A stretch of DNA of 64,000 nucleotides from Sherwoodlollariibacterium sp049275655 (GTDB taxonomy: Bacteria > Omnitrophota > Gorgyraeia > Gygaellales > Profunditerraquicolaceae): the NCBI GenBank assembly GCA_049275655.1, contig JBASUY010000030.1, positions 62,001 to 126,000 on the forward strand, given 5' to 3'. How positions within the stretch are numbered: position 1 is the first letter of the stretch; the number at the start of each line of letters is the position of its first letter. Shown here piece after piece: positions 8,504-16,993 of this stretch. A program made the position numbers and the translations under genes. The notes beneath the pieces were generated by a model. The model saw only the letters and a list, made by a program, of their open reading frames with translations. It had not been told where the DNA came from and did no database searches.

Positions 8504-8531
8504 ATTTTATAATAAAAGCTTTTTTAGTCAA
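8504..8531 (-). promoter_or_regulatory. probable sigma70-type promoter of the winged-helix/minor-pilin pair
   Basis: Minus strand: TTGACT (8526-8531), 16-nt spacer, TAAAAT (8504-8509). The -35 overlaps the last two sense codons and stop of the upstream TPR gene. Predicted start near 8497, leaving a short leader with the GGAGGAG ribosome site. Confidence 0.6.
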
Positions 8532-10455
8532 CTACTTTTTTGTAGTCTCCTCCTAATAAATTAACTCTCTCTTTAGCATAAGCGCTTGATTTACCTTTTG
8601 CCTCAATAACCTTTTTATAAAATGTCTCTGCCTCTTTAAAATCCTCCCTATCTTCGTATATTCGCGCCATCCTTAAATAAGCCTTTTCCCTAAACTCCTT
8701 ACCTGCAGAGGCTTTTAGATATTCCCTAAGAGCATTATCATCTTCTCCAATAGTCTCATACACCTCAGCTAAGGCAAATATAGAGGCAAATTTTATCTTT
8801 TGGTCCTCTGTTTCAGCTGCCTTAGTAAAACTTATAATCGCCTCATTGTGCCTGCCTTGATTAGCAGAGATAATACCTAAAGAATAATAAGCTTCCCTGA
8901 TTAAGTCGCTATCAGGATAATCCTGTATAAGGGAAAGAAAATGCCTTGATGCTATATCAAGCTCATTATGCTGATAGTAATACCCTGCCAACCAAAATAA
9001 CGCTTTAGCTGTAACCTCTGCGCCCGGATATTTGGAACGTATGGCATTAAAACGGAAGATAGCCTCTTTTTCATCCCCTAAATTATAGTATGAATCTGCT
9101 AAACTGTATTCTGCTTTCTGGATAAGTTGTATATCTTGGGAAGAAGAAGGTATTAGCTTAAAGTTTTCTACCGCCTTGGAGAAATCTCCTATATTGTAAT
9201 AAGAGCTCCCTAATAAATACAAGGCCTCGGCTACAAATAAAGAACCTTTAAACTTTTTACTATACCCCTCAAGCAGGCTAATACTTGCCTTGAAATCTCC
9301 TTTTTGAAAATACTCTAAGCCTAAAGCATAGATTGTTAAACTCTTTTGATATAAGGCATAATCCCTATTCTGGCCATTGGAACAATTTTTTAATGCCAAA
9401 TCATAATACTTTAATGCCTTAGGATAATCTGCAAGATTATAATTTATATCTCCGATTTTAAGAAGTACAGATTCACGAAGGGCATCCTCTTGGCTTAAGG
9501 TTAAAACCTCTTCAAAAAAACCTTTAGCTTCTTCTAACCTGCCTTGGTTTAAAGATATATTAGCCTTGCCTAAGGCTAAAGCTGTCAAATTATTTTTATT
9601 AAGCCCTTCGCCGGATAATAAAGAAAGTTGCATTCCAGCTTTTTGGTATTCGTTAAGCTTAATATAAGCCCAAGCAGAACCTAAGCGCGCTAAGGAGATT
9701 AGCTTGTTATCGCTACCTTCATTTAAAACTTTCATATAAAACTCTAAAGCGCAATTAAAATCTTCTAAATAATAATCTGCTTCCGCAAGGTAAAAATACA
9801 GATAAGGCAGGCGCGTTTTATCATTTAATAAGGATTTTAATAACCCGCTAGCCTTTTCTTTTAAGGTTTTGTATTCTTTAAGCTTATACAAGCACTCAAG
9901 CGATTTAAAAGACGCATCCAAAGATTGAGGTTCGCCCGGGTATTTTTCCTCTACTGCCTTAAGATAGTCAAGCGCCTCCTTGCATCTATCATCTTCTATT
10001 AAAGACCAACCTAAAGAATATAAAGCTGATGGGATATAGGCAGAGTTAGGGAAGCGTGATATTAATTTTTTATAGCTTTGAATAGATTTAGCGAGGTCAT
10101 TTTTTTTAAAGTAAGTTTCGGCAATCCAATAAATAAGAGCGTCATTTATATTTGCCGTATAGCGGCTCTTTAAGAGCCTCTCAAAAACTATAAGCGCTTC
10201 ATTAAGCTTATTCTGATAAAATAATGCCTCCCCTATTAAAAGCTCTGCTTCGGCTAACATAGATGAGGCAGGAAACTCCTCTTTAAAGCGGTTAAAAAGC
10301 CCTATACTTGCCTCATAGTATCCATCTTCAAATGCTTTTCTCGCCATAAAAAAGACCTCTTCCTCTTTGTCAGAGGATAAAACTTCTATAGGCAAAGAAA
10401 TGCAATAAAAAAGAAATATAAATAATATGGCTATTACTCTTAAGCGCCTAAGCAT
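8524..10455 (-). CDS. exported tetratricopeptide-repeat protein
   Basis: 643 aa. Signal-peptide-like N-terminus (LRVIAILFIFLFYCISLPIEV, about 5-25) followed by about fifteen degenerate TPR units, e.g. YYEASIGLFNRFKEEFP, AEALLYLLGSSYYNIGDF-type repeats and a C-terminal EAETFYKKVIEAKG. The repeats with a FP.S..(A) spacing are like those of the BamD/YbgF (CpoB) family of envelope TPR proteins, so a periplasmic scaffold role is likely, but no specific partner can be named. The cysteine at about residue 17 is not in a convincing lipobox. Start overlaps the uvrA stop by 8 nt. Confidence 0.82.
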   Translation of the reverse strand: MLRRLRVIAILFIFLFYCISLPIEVLSSDKEEEVFFMARKAFEDGYYEASIGLFNRFKEEFPASSMLAEAELLIGEALFYQNKLNEALIVFERLLKSRYTANINDALIYWIAETYFKKNDLAKSIQSYKKLISRFPNSAYIPSALYSLGWSLIEDDRCKEALDYLKAVEEKYPGEPQSLDASFKSLECLYKLKEYKTLKEKASGLLKSLLNDKTRLPYLYFYLAEADYYLEDFNCALEFYMKVLNEGSDNKLISLARLGSAWAYIKLNEYQKAGMQLSLLSGEGLNKNNLTALALGKANISLNQGRLEEAKGFFEEVLTLSQEDALRESVLLKIGDINYNLADYPKALKYYDLALKNCSNGQNRDYALYQKSLTIYALGLEYFQKGDFKASISLLEGYSKKFKGSLFVAEALYLLGSSYYNIGDFSKAVENFKLIPSSSQDIQLIQKAEYSLADSYYNLGDEKEAIFRFNAIRSKYPGAEVTAKALFWLAGYYYQHNELDIASRHFLSLIQDYPDSDLIREAYYSLGIISANQGRHNEAIISFTKAAETEDQKIKFASIFALAEVYETIGEDDNALREYLKASAGKEFREKAYLRMARIYEDREDFKEAETFYKKVIEAKGKSSAYAKERVNLLGGDYKKVVD

Positions 10456-13240
10456 TTAACACCTTTTTTAAGAACTCTCCGGTACAAGAAGAGTTATTTC
10501 TTGAGATATCCTCAGGCGAGCCACAAGCAACCAACTTGCCTCCTCTTTCTCCTCCCATGGGGCCTAAATCTATAATATAATCAACGCTCTTAATTACTTC
10601 AAGGTTATGTTCAATTACTATTACCGTATTTCCTTTATCTACCAACCTTTGCAAAACAGCAATCAATTTTTCAACATCAGCAAAATGAAGCCCGGTAGTA
10701 GGCTCATCAAGTAAATAAAGAGTATTCCCCGTAGCGCGCTTGCTTAACTCTGAGGAGAGTTTAATCCGTTGCGCCTCTCCTCCTGAAAGAGTAGTTGCCG
10801 GCTGGCCAAGCTGTATATAACCTAACCCTACATCATATAGGTAAGAGAGTATATTATTAACCTTAGGTATATTTTCAAAAAGATTCATCGCCTCTTCTAC
10901 GGTCATAGAAAGGATATCCGCTATTGACCTACCCTTATACTTGACACTTAAGGTAGCCTCGTTAAACCTTGCGCCATTACAGATATCGCACTTTACATAT
11001 ACCTCAGGTAAAAAGTGCATCTCAATTCTTTTAACCCCGTCTCCTTGGCAGGCTTCACAACGCCCTCCTTTTACATTAAAAGAAAATCTACCCGGCGAGA
11101 ATCCCCTTGCCTTAGAAGCCGGCAAAAGGCTAAAGATATCGCGAATATGGTTAAATACTCCGGTATAAGTAGCCGGGTTTGAGCGGGGCGTCCTTCCTAT
11201 AGGGGATTGGTCCACTACTATAACCTTGTCTATAAACTCTACCCCTAAAAGCTTCTTAAAAGCCCCAGGCTTTTCTTTTGAGTGATAAAGCCTCTGAGAG
11301 AGGGCGCGAAATAAGGTCTCGTCAATAAGGGTAGATTTACCTGAGCCGGAGAGCCCGGTTACGCCGATAAAGGTACCTAAAGGAAAACGGACGTCTATAT
11401 TTTTAAGGTTATGCTCGCTAGCCCCTTTAATCTCCAAGACTTTTTTCTTCCTCCAATCTCTTCTTGCCTGTGGCAGAGGTATCTTTAACTCTCTTCTTAG
11501 ATATTTGGCGGTAAGGGATTTTTTATCCTTAAGAAGGCTATCTTTTGTACCGGCAAAGACAACCTCTCCTCCGCTCTTGCCTGCATAAGGGCCTAAATCT
11601 ACAATGTAATCTGCGTTAAGAATTGTAGATTCATCGTGCTCAACTACAATTAAGGTATTCCCAAGGTCTCTTAATGATTTTAAGGTAGAGAGGAGTTTAA
11701 TATTATCTTTTTGATGCAACCCTATACTCGGCTCATCTAATACATATAAAACGCCTACGAGCCCGGAACCGACTTGAGTGGCAAGCTTTATCCTCTGCGC
11801 CTCGCCTCCTGAAAGAGTAGAACTTTTCCTATCTAAGGTAAGATAGTCTAAACCCACATCAATACAAAACTTTAACTTACGGGTTATCTCTTTAAGCGCC
11901 TGCTGGGCAATTATACGCTCTTTTGCGGTTAGTTCTAAGCCGCTAAAGAAGTTATACGCGCTCTTTACGGACATCTGCGTTACTTCCCATATATTTTTAT
12001 TTCTTATCTTAACTGATAGGCTCTCTCTTTTTAAGCGCGCTCCTTTACACAAAGGACAAGAGAGGCTAGACATAAAACGGGATATCTCTTCTTTTAAATA
12101 ATCACTATCAGTCTCATTAAAAAGGCGGTTTAGATGAGGGATTAACCCCTCAAAGGGTTTATTTCCTATTATCTCTTCTGATCCATAGAGAACTGCCTTT
12201 TGTACATCTTTACTTAATTTATTAAACGGGGTATCTAAACTAAATTTTAATAAAGAAGCTAAACTACGCAATAGCCAACGGTAGTAAAGCATATAGCCCC
12301 TTCCTCCGCGTTTCCAAGGGACTAAAGCGCCGTCATTAATAGACTTTGTTTTATCAGGGACTACTAAATCAGGATCAAATTTAAGCTTATTCCCTAAACC
12401 ATTACATTCAGGGCAAGCGCCATAAGGAGAATTAAAAGAAAAGACCCTTGGTTCTACTTCAGAATAATTTATCCCGCAGTTTAAGCAAGCATACTCTTCG
12501 CTAAAGAATAACTCCTCTTTATTATAAGTTACTATTATATTCCCCTTGCCTACCTTAAGCGCAGTCTCTACTGAATCTGTCAAACGCAAACGCACTTCAT
12601 CTTTTACAATGAGCCTATCTACTATAACTTCAATATTATGTGTTTTATAGCGGGCTAATTTTAACTTTACCGGAAGCTCATACACCTTCTTATCAACCCT
12701 CACACGACTAAATCCTGCCTTTTGGATTGAAGTAAAAATATCCCTATATTCACCCTTCTTGCCCCTTACTAAAGGAGCGAGTATATTTATCTGGGTAGCT
12801 ACGGGGAGAGAAAGTATTTTATCTACAATCTCTTGGGAGCTTTGCCGTTGTATGGGTTTTTGGCAACTGTAACAAAAAACCTCTCCGATGCGCGCAAAGA
12901 GTATCCTTAGATAATCATAAATTTCAGTTTGCGTGGCTACTATTGAACGGGGGTTTCCTCCGGCAGACCTCTGTTCAATAGCTATTGAAGGAGAGAGCCC
13001 CGAGATATACTCTAAATCCGGCTTTTGAAGCTGTTCTAAGAATTGCCGCGCATAACTTGATAAACTCTCTACAAACCTGCGCTGGCTTTCAGCATAGATA
13101 GTATCAAAGGCTAAACTTGATTTGCCTGATCCAGAGAGCCCGGTAAATACAATGAGTTTATTGCGGGGAAGTTTAAGGTTTATATTTTTAAGGTTATGCT
13201 CCTTTGCCCCGCGGATAATTATTGAGCCAGTATTTAACAT
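10448..13240 (-). CDS. uvrA: UvrABC excinuclease subunit A
   Basis: Damage-recognition ATPase of nucleotide excision repair; dimer that loads UvrB. 930 aa, normal length. Two ABC modules: first Walker A GLSGSGKS at 34-41 and second GLSGSGKS near 640; two signature motifs (LSGGEAQRIKLA and LSGGEAQRIKLS); Walker B VLYVLDEPSIGLH and LYLLDEPTTGLH. Zinc modules CLNCG...CPECNG, CPLCKG and CEACQG...CDICNG are all intact. No Shine-Dalgarno is seen upstream of the ATG, where a palindromic repeat (13252-13298) sits. Forms an operon with the TPR gene downstream. Confidence 0.98.
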   Translation of the reverse strand: MLNTGSIIIRGAKEHNLKNINLKLPRNKLIVFTGLSGSGKSSLAFDTIYAESQRRFVESLSSYARQFLEQLQKPDLEYISGLSPSIAIEQRSAGGNPRSIVATQTEIYDYLRILFARIGEVFCYSCQKPIQRQSSQEIVDKILSLPVATQINILAPLVRGKKGEYRDIFTSIQKAGFSRVRVDKKVYELPVKLKLARYKTHNIEVIVDRLIVKDEVRLRLTDSVETALKVGKGNIIVTYNKEELFFSEEYACLNCGINYSEVEPRVFSFNSPYGACPECNGLGNKLKFDPDLVVPDKTKSINDGALVPWKRGGRGYMLYYRWLLRSLASLLKFSLDTPFNKLSKDVQKAVLYGSEEIIGNKPFEGLIPHLNRLFNETDSDYLKEEISRFMSSLSCPLCKGARLKRESLSVKIRNKNIWEVTQMSVKSAYNFFSGLELTAKERIIAQQALKEITRKLKFCIDVGLDYLTLDRKSSTLSGGEAQRIKLATQVGSGLVGVLYVLDEPSIGLHQKDNIKLLSTLKSLRDLGNTLIVVEHDESTILNADYIVDLGPYAGKSGGEVVFAGTKDSLLKDKKSLTAKYLRRELKIPLPQARRDWRKKKVLEIKGASEHNLKNIDVRFPLGTFIGVTGLSGSGKSTLIDETLFRALSQRLYHSKEKPGAFKKLLGVEFIDKVIVVDQSPIGRTPRSNPATYTGVFNHIRDIFSLLPASKARGFSPGRFSFNVKGGRCEACQGDGVKRIEMHFLPEVYVKCDICNGARFNEATLSVKYKGRSIADILSMTVEEAMNLFENIPKVNNILSYLYDVGLGYIQLGQPATTLSGGEAQRIKLSSELSKRATGNTLYLLDEPTTGLHFADVEKLIAVLQRLVDKGNTVIVIEHNLEVIKSVDYIIDLGPMGGERGGKLVACGSPEDISRNNSSCTGEFLKKVLNA

Positions 13241-13251
13241 AAGTGATTAAT

Positions 13252-13298
13252 CTACAGGGACGGTTCTATATTTTTAAGAAACAGAGCCGTCCCTGTAG
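13252..13298. repeat. palindromic repeat, GGGACGG type
   Basis: Inverted repeat: 13252-13267 pairs with 13283-13298 (16 positions, one of them a G-U type pair, 15-nt loop); core ACAGGGACGG / CCGTCCCTGT. It fills the gap between the 81-aa gene and uvrA. As RNA on either strand it would form a stable hairpin. Same GGGAC-core style as the repeats at 15647, 16882, 17728, 32849 and 36501. Confidence 0.75.
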
Positions 13299-13313
13299 GT
13301 TTTTAAAAAGGCG

Positions 13314-13559
13314 TTATCTTTTCTTCTTCTTTTTCTTTCCGCCTCTTTTCATTTTAGCGCAAGAAACATCGCCTTTTTTATCAAGGAAATAAAGGTAACC
13401 CTCTTTTCTCTTGATTCCGCACTTGGCTACTTTCTTTTTCCCGCCGCCCTTTTTAGTGCCGCGTGCCATTTTAGTGCATGAAACATCGCCTTGCTTATCA
13501 ATAAAATAGAGATAACCTTTTTCCCTTTTGATTCCTAATTTCACGAGTTTTTCTGCCAT
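13314..13559 (-). CDS. lysine-rich small protein with a duplicated 28-residue motif, function unknown
   Basis: 81 aa, very basic, no homologue I can name. Two tandem units, residues 7-34 and 46-73, are 21/28 identical: each reads K-x-GIKR-x-x-GYLYF-x-DK-x-GDVSC-x-KM-x-RG. A GTKKGGGKKK linker joins them and a run of lysines ends the protein. The unit looks like a small beta-hairpin with one conserved Cys, so two Cys in equivalent places; a nucleic-acid-binding role is suggested by charge only. Start ATG-13559 has the ribosome site AAGGGGGTGA 9 nt upstream. Coding is supported by the amino-acid-level conservation between the units. Confidence 0.85.
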   Translation of the reverse strand: MAEKLVKLGIKREKGYLYFIDKQGDVSCTKMARGTKKGGGKKKVAKCGIKRKEGYLYFLDKKGDVSCAKMKRGGKKKKKKR

Positions 13560-13587
13560 ACCGTAAACTCACCCCCTTTCGTTTTAT

Positions 13588-14409
13588 TTAATTTGTGCCG
13601 GATGATACCGGCTCCAAAATACCTTTTAATACCGCAATTGCCGAGAGGACCGCAAGATAACTTGTTTTAGGGTTATCAGGATGCGGAATATTCTCTGTGC
13701 GCGTATAGAAATTTCCGGCATCGGACCTAACCCATACCTCGTGTATATTTTTTTTAACTTTAGGAGAAGCGATAATTTTTACCCTTGTCTTACGCAGGCC
13801 TAATCCGGACAAACTTAATATTGCGGCAACATTAATATTCTGTGGGAAATATTTTACCGCATCCAAGGCCCTACCACAGAACAATATCCTCTTTTTTTTA
13901 AGGTTTAAGAGCTTTATCTTTCTGTCCTCAATATATTTAACCCCTTTGAAACTTAAAGGATTCTTAGTAGTAACGAGGGTTACGCTACGCACTCTACTTA
14001 TATTTGAGGCCTTTAAGGCATCTACACCTGAAAGAGCTCCGCTAGGAAGATAAACCTTGCAATTATTCCTATAGGCTATCTTACGTAATAAATGAATCTT
14101 ATGCGCAATGCCTCCTACACTCATAATCAGAATATCCTTCCTTGCCTTAAGCGCTACAGAGGCGATAGAAAAAGAGGATTCTGCCGAAGCAGACTCAATT
14201 ACAAGATTAGAAGCACAAACCAGGCTTTTTAAGCTTTTGGAAGCAACTTTTTTTCTGCCGATTTTTTTAGCCAAGGATTCTGATTTAAGGTTATCCAAAT
14301 CATAAAGCCCGCTTAACTCTGCGCTAAGCTTAAGATTCCTTGTGATATACGTAGCCAAAGAACTTCCTATGGCTCCGCAACCTACTATGCCTATTTTTAG
14401 TTTAGCCAT
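13588..14409 (-). CDS. nadX: L-aspartate dehydrogenase
   Basis: Oxidises L-aspartate to iminoaspartate with NAD(P), the substrate of quinolinate synthase in NAD biosynthesis; an alternative to the oxidase NadB. 273 aa: Rossmann start KIGIVGCGAIGSSLATYI (4-21), then the DUF108-type catalytic domain with LPSGALSGVDALKAS (about 120-134) and the family-typical HPDNPKTSYLAVLSA near the C-terminus (about 247-261). The gene overlaps panC by 13 nt, forming a cofactor cluster folK-panC-nadX. nadA and nadC are not in the window. Confidence 0.88.
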   Translation of the reverse strand: MAKLKIGIVGCGAIGSSLATYITRNLKLSAELSGLYDLDNLKSESLAKKIGRKKVASKSLKSLVCASNLVIESASAESSFSIASVALKARKDILIMSVGGIAHKIHLLRKIAYRNNCKVYLPSGALSGVDALKASNISRVRSVTLVTTKNPLSFKGVKYIEDRKIKLLNLKKKRILFCGRALDAVKYFPQNINVAAILSLSGLGLRKTRVKIIASPKVKKNIHEVWVRSDAGNFYTRTENIPHPDNPKTSYLAVLSAIAVLKGILEPVSSGTN

Positions 14410-15245
14410 CTTCTAACTTGATAGTTATCTATTAAGCGGGTTTTGCCGATAAATACCGCTAAGATTATTAAAGAATTATTTGTAACCTTTTTAAGGGGCC
14501 TAAGGGCATTTGCATCCACTATTTCTATATAATCTATTTTTACGCTCTTCTTTTTTAAGATAAGTTGCTTCATCCTGTTTACAATTTTTTTTGAGTCCCT
14601 TGCTCCATTTTTTATCAACTCCTTAGCTAAGTTAAGCGCGCGAGGGACAACTAAAGCAACCTCCCTCTCTCCCTTGCTTAAATACGCATTCCTTGAGCTT
14701 ATTGCTAAGCCATCTTTATCGCGCACTATGGGCATTACCTTAACTACTACCGGAAGATTTAAGTCTATCACCATCCTCTTGATAATAACTGCCTGCTGGG
14801 CGTCTTTTTTCCCTAAATAAACTACATCCGGCCGGATAATATTAAACAACTTTGCGACAATAGTAGCTACTCCTTTAAAATGCCCGGGGCGGGATTTACC
14901 GCATAAGATACTGCTTAACCCTTCAACTTCAATATAAGTAGAGAAATCTTTTGGGTAGATATCTTTTGCTGCCGGATAAAAAAGGATATCTACTTTTTCT
15001 TTACGGCATAAGGATATATCTTTTTCTCTTGGGCGTGGGTATCTATTTAGGTCTTCGTTAAGGCTAAACTGCTTAGGGTTAACAAATATACTCACTACTA
15101 CTAGGTCGTTATCTTGGCGCGCTTTACGGATTAGGCTTAAATGCCCCTGGTGTAAAGCGCCCATAGTCGGAACAAAACCTATTCTTTTGCCCTTATATTT
15201 TTTTAACACTGAAAGGATATTATCTAAACTTTTTATTAGGCGCAT
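14397..15245 (-). CDS. panC: pantothenate synthetase (pantoate--beta-alanine ligase)
   Basis: Joins pantoate and beta-alanine using ATP, in coenzyme A biosynthesis. 282 aa, standard length. Motifs: PTMGALHQGHLSLIRKA (26-42, the HxGH nucleotidyl-transfer site), VVSIFVNPKQF, and the KMSKS-equivalent region DGLAISSRNAYLS near 178-190. Overlaps folK upstream by 10 nt and nadX downstream by 13 nt. panB, often adjacent, is absent here; coaD and coaE of the same pathway lie elsewhere in the window. Confidence 0.97.
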   Translation of the reverse strand: MRLIKSLDNILSVLKKYKGKRIGFVPTMGALHQGHLSLIRKARQDNDLVVVSIFVNPKQFSLNEDLNRYPRPREKDISLCRKEKVDILFYPAAKDIYPKDFSTYIEVEGLSSILCGKSRPGHFKGVATIVAKLFNIIRPDVVYLGKKDAQQAVIIKRMVIDLNLPVVVKVMPIVRDKDGLAISSRNAYLSKGEREVALVVPRALNLAKELIKNGARDSKKIVNRMKQLILKKKSVKIDYIEIVDANALRPLKKVTNNSLIILAVFIGKTRLIDNYQVRRWLN

Positions 15246-15643
15246 ATAACCTCTGATAAAGGCTTTATAACAAAATCGCGTTTAAAGACGCGAGGATGAG
15301 GTATAACTATTTTTTTTGTTTGTATCTTTTTTTCTCCGTAAAATAATATATCTATATCTATTATTCTTGGGCCATTGCGTACAGATTTTATGCGGCCAAG
15401 GCGGATTTCAATATTCTTTATTTTCTTAAGAAGTACCTGCGCAGGAATTGAGGTTTTTATCTTTATTGCAGCATTTAAATAGTTAGGTTGATTTTTAGGC
15501 CCGCCTACTGCTTTTGTATTAATAAAAGTTGAGGTTTGCAAAACCTTAACCCCCTTTATTTTGCTTAACTCTAAAATTGCGTTTTGTATGTTGCGCCTCC
15601 TATTGCCTAAATTAGAGCCTAATCCTAAGTAACAGGTTATCAT
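15236..15643 (-). CDS. folK: 2-amino-4-hydroxy-6-hydroxymethyldihydropteridine diphosphokinase
   Basis: Transfers pyrophosphate from ATP to the pterin in folate biosynthesis. 135 aa, slightly short (about 155-160 is usual). Motifs: YLGLGSNLGNRRRNIQNAI at the N-terminus and the HPPK signature GPRIIDIDILFYG (about 91-103) with HPR...RDFV following. There is no Shine-Dalgarno in front of the ATG, because the GGGGACAG palindromic repeat begins 4 nt upstream; translation may depend on other signals. Overlaps panC. Confidence 0.93.
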   Translation of the reverse strand: MITCYLGLGSNLGNRRRNIQNAILELSKIKGVKVLQTSTFINTKAVGGPKNQPNYLNAAIKIKTSIPAQVLLKKIKNIEIRLGRIKSVRNGPRIIDIDILFYGEKKIQTKKIVIPHPRVFKRDFVIKPLSEVICA

Positions 15644-15646
15644 ATT

Positions 15647-15709
15647 AAATGGGGACAGCCACTTTTTTAAATGGGGACAGCCACTTTTTTATAAAAAAGT
15701 GGCTGTCCC
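15647..15709. repeat. tandem 22-bp repeat plus perfect 17-bp palindrome, GGGGACAG type
   Basis: 15647-15668 and 15669-15690 are two exact tandem copies of a 22-mer whose core is GGGGACAGCCAC followed by six Ts. The second copy then pairs perfectly with 15693-15709 (17 bp, 2-nt loop AT). It occupies the entire folK-dapL gap. As RNA it forms a very stable hairpin; it could stabilise or terminate the dapL transcript. Two copies are too few, and have no spacers, for a CRISPR. Confidence 0.9.
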
Positions 15710-15712
15710 TAT

Positions 15713-16873
15713 TTATAGTTTGCTTAAACGGCGGACTGCCTCTTGCATCCTCTCCTTAGATACTGTAAGCGCCATGCGAATATAGCCTTCTCCGTATTTA
15801 CCAAAACCAATGCCCGGGGTTACTACTATATCGGCTTTATTTAAGAGCAAGGATGCAAACTTTATAGAGTCATAATTTTTTGGCGTTTTAATCCAAAGGT
15901 AAAATGTAGCCTTAGGGCTATTTACCTGCCAGCCCAAAGACTTTAACCCCTTAACTAAAGTATCCCGCCTATCTTGATAAAGAAGAGCCATACTTTTAAT
16001 ATGCTCATCCGTACTGTTAAGCGCTGTAGTTCCTGCAATTTGAATCGCAGAGAAGATGCCTGAGTCAATATTTGATTTTACTTTAGCTAATGCGCTTATT
16101 AGATTTTCATTGCCGCATGCCCATCCTATACGCCAGCCGGTCATATTATAAGACTTAGAAAGGGAGTGAAATTCAATAACTACCTCTTTAGCGCCCTCTA
16201 CCTCAAGCATGCTTGTAGGAGCGTAGCCGTCGAAACTTATTTCAGAATAAGCAAGGTCAGAGATAATGATAATTTTATGCTTCTTAGCAAAATTAATTGC
16301 CTCTTTGAAAAATGACTTATCAGCAATTGCGGAGGTAGGATTATTCGGATAATTTAAAAACATTATCTTTGCTTTTTTTAAAATTGAAGGGGTAATCTTT
16401 TTTAAATCAGGGAGAAAAGCGTTTGCGCTTAAAAGAGGCATGAGGCTTACCTGCCCTCCTGCTAATATCGTGCCGCCCTTATAAGGAGGATAGCAAGGGT
16501 CAGGGACAAGAGAATAATCCCCCTGATTTAAGAAGGCAAGAGGAAAATGGGCTATCCCCTCTTTTGAACCGATTAAAGGGAGTATCTGGGTGTTGTAATT
16601 GAGGAATACTCCAAATCTCTTTTTATACCAAGAGGCAATTGATTGACGTAAAAGAGGCATGCCTTGGTCTAAGGCATAACGGTGGTTAGTAGGGTCAAGC
16701 GCTGCTTTATGTAAAGCATCAATTATATATTTAGGTGTTGGCTGATCAGGGTCTCCTATACCTAAATCAATGATATCACGGCCTTCAGCGCGTGCTTTTC
16801 TTTTTGCCTTATCTATCTCTAAAAAAAGATAGGGAGGCAAACTATTTAATTTTTTTGAAAGTTTAAAACTCAT
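15713..16873 (-). CDS. dapL: LL-diaminopimelate aminotransferase
   Basis: PLP enzyme converting tetrahydrodipicolinate directly to LL-DAP with glutamate, bypassing the acylated routes (DapD/C/E). 386 aa, class I/II aminotransferase: IDLGIGDPDQPTP near 36-48, NYPNNPTSA near 174-182, PLP lysine in HSLSKSYNMTGWRIGW (about 233-248). The aminotransferase family is wide; the specific call rests on the neighbours dapB, dapA, dapF and lysA and on the absence of dapD/C/E here. Ribosome site AGGAGG. Flanked by palindromic repeats on both sides. Confidence 0.88.
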   Translation of the reverse strand: MSFKLSKKLNSLPPYLFLEIDKAKRKARAEGRDIIDLGIGDPDQPTPKYIIDALHKAALDPTNHRYALDQGMPLLRQSIASWYKKRFGVFLNYNTQILPLIGSKEGIAHFPLAFLNQGDYSLVPDPCYPPYKGGTILAGGQVSLMPLLSANAFLPDLKKITPSILKKAKIMFLNYPNNPTSAIADKSFFKEAINFAKKHKIIIISDLAYSEISFDGYAPTSMLEVEGAKEVVIEFHSLSKSYNMTGWRIGWACGNENLISALAKVKSNIDSGIFSAIQIAGTTALNSTDEHIKSMALLYQDRRDTLVKGLKSLGWQVNSPKATFYLWIKTPKNYDSIKFASLLLNKADIVVTPGIGFGKYGEGYIRMALTVSKERMQEAVRRLSKL

Positions 16874-16881
16874 TTATAATC

Positions 16882-16960
16882 CTCCTAAATTCTAGGGACA
16901 GCCCCTGTTGCAAAACAGTTTCTTTAACAGGGGCCACCCTGCGAAGCAGAGTGTCCCCTG
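16882..16960. repeat. compound palindromic repeat upstream of dapL
   Basis: Inner stem GCCCCTGTT (16901-16909) / AACAGGGGC (16926-16934); outer stem GGGACA (16895-16900) / TGTCCC (16952-16957). The first 30 nt (16882-16911, from the dapL ribosome site outward) match 17728-17757 upstream of dapB at 29 of 30 positions. It occupies most of the 120-bp dapB-dapL gap; the remainder of that gap shows nothing recognisable. Confidence 0.8.
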
Positions 16961-16993
16961 TTATTTACTCCCCTCCTAAATCCTAAGCAATCC

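Noticed and set aside
15647..15709. CRISPR array
   Set aside because: Only two direct copies with no spacer and an inverted third; no cas genes in the window.
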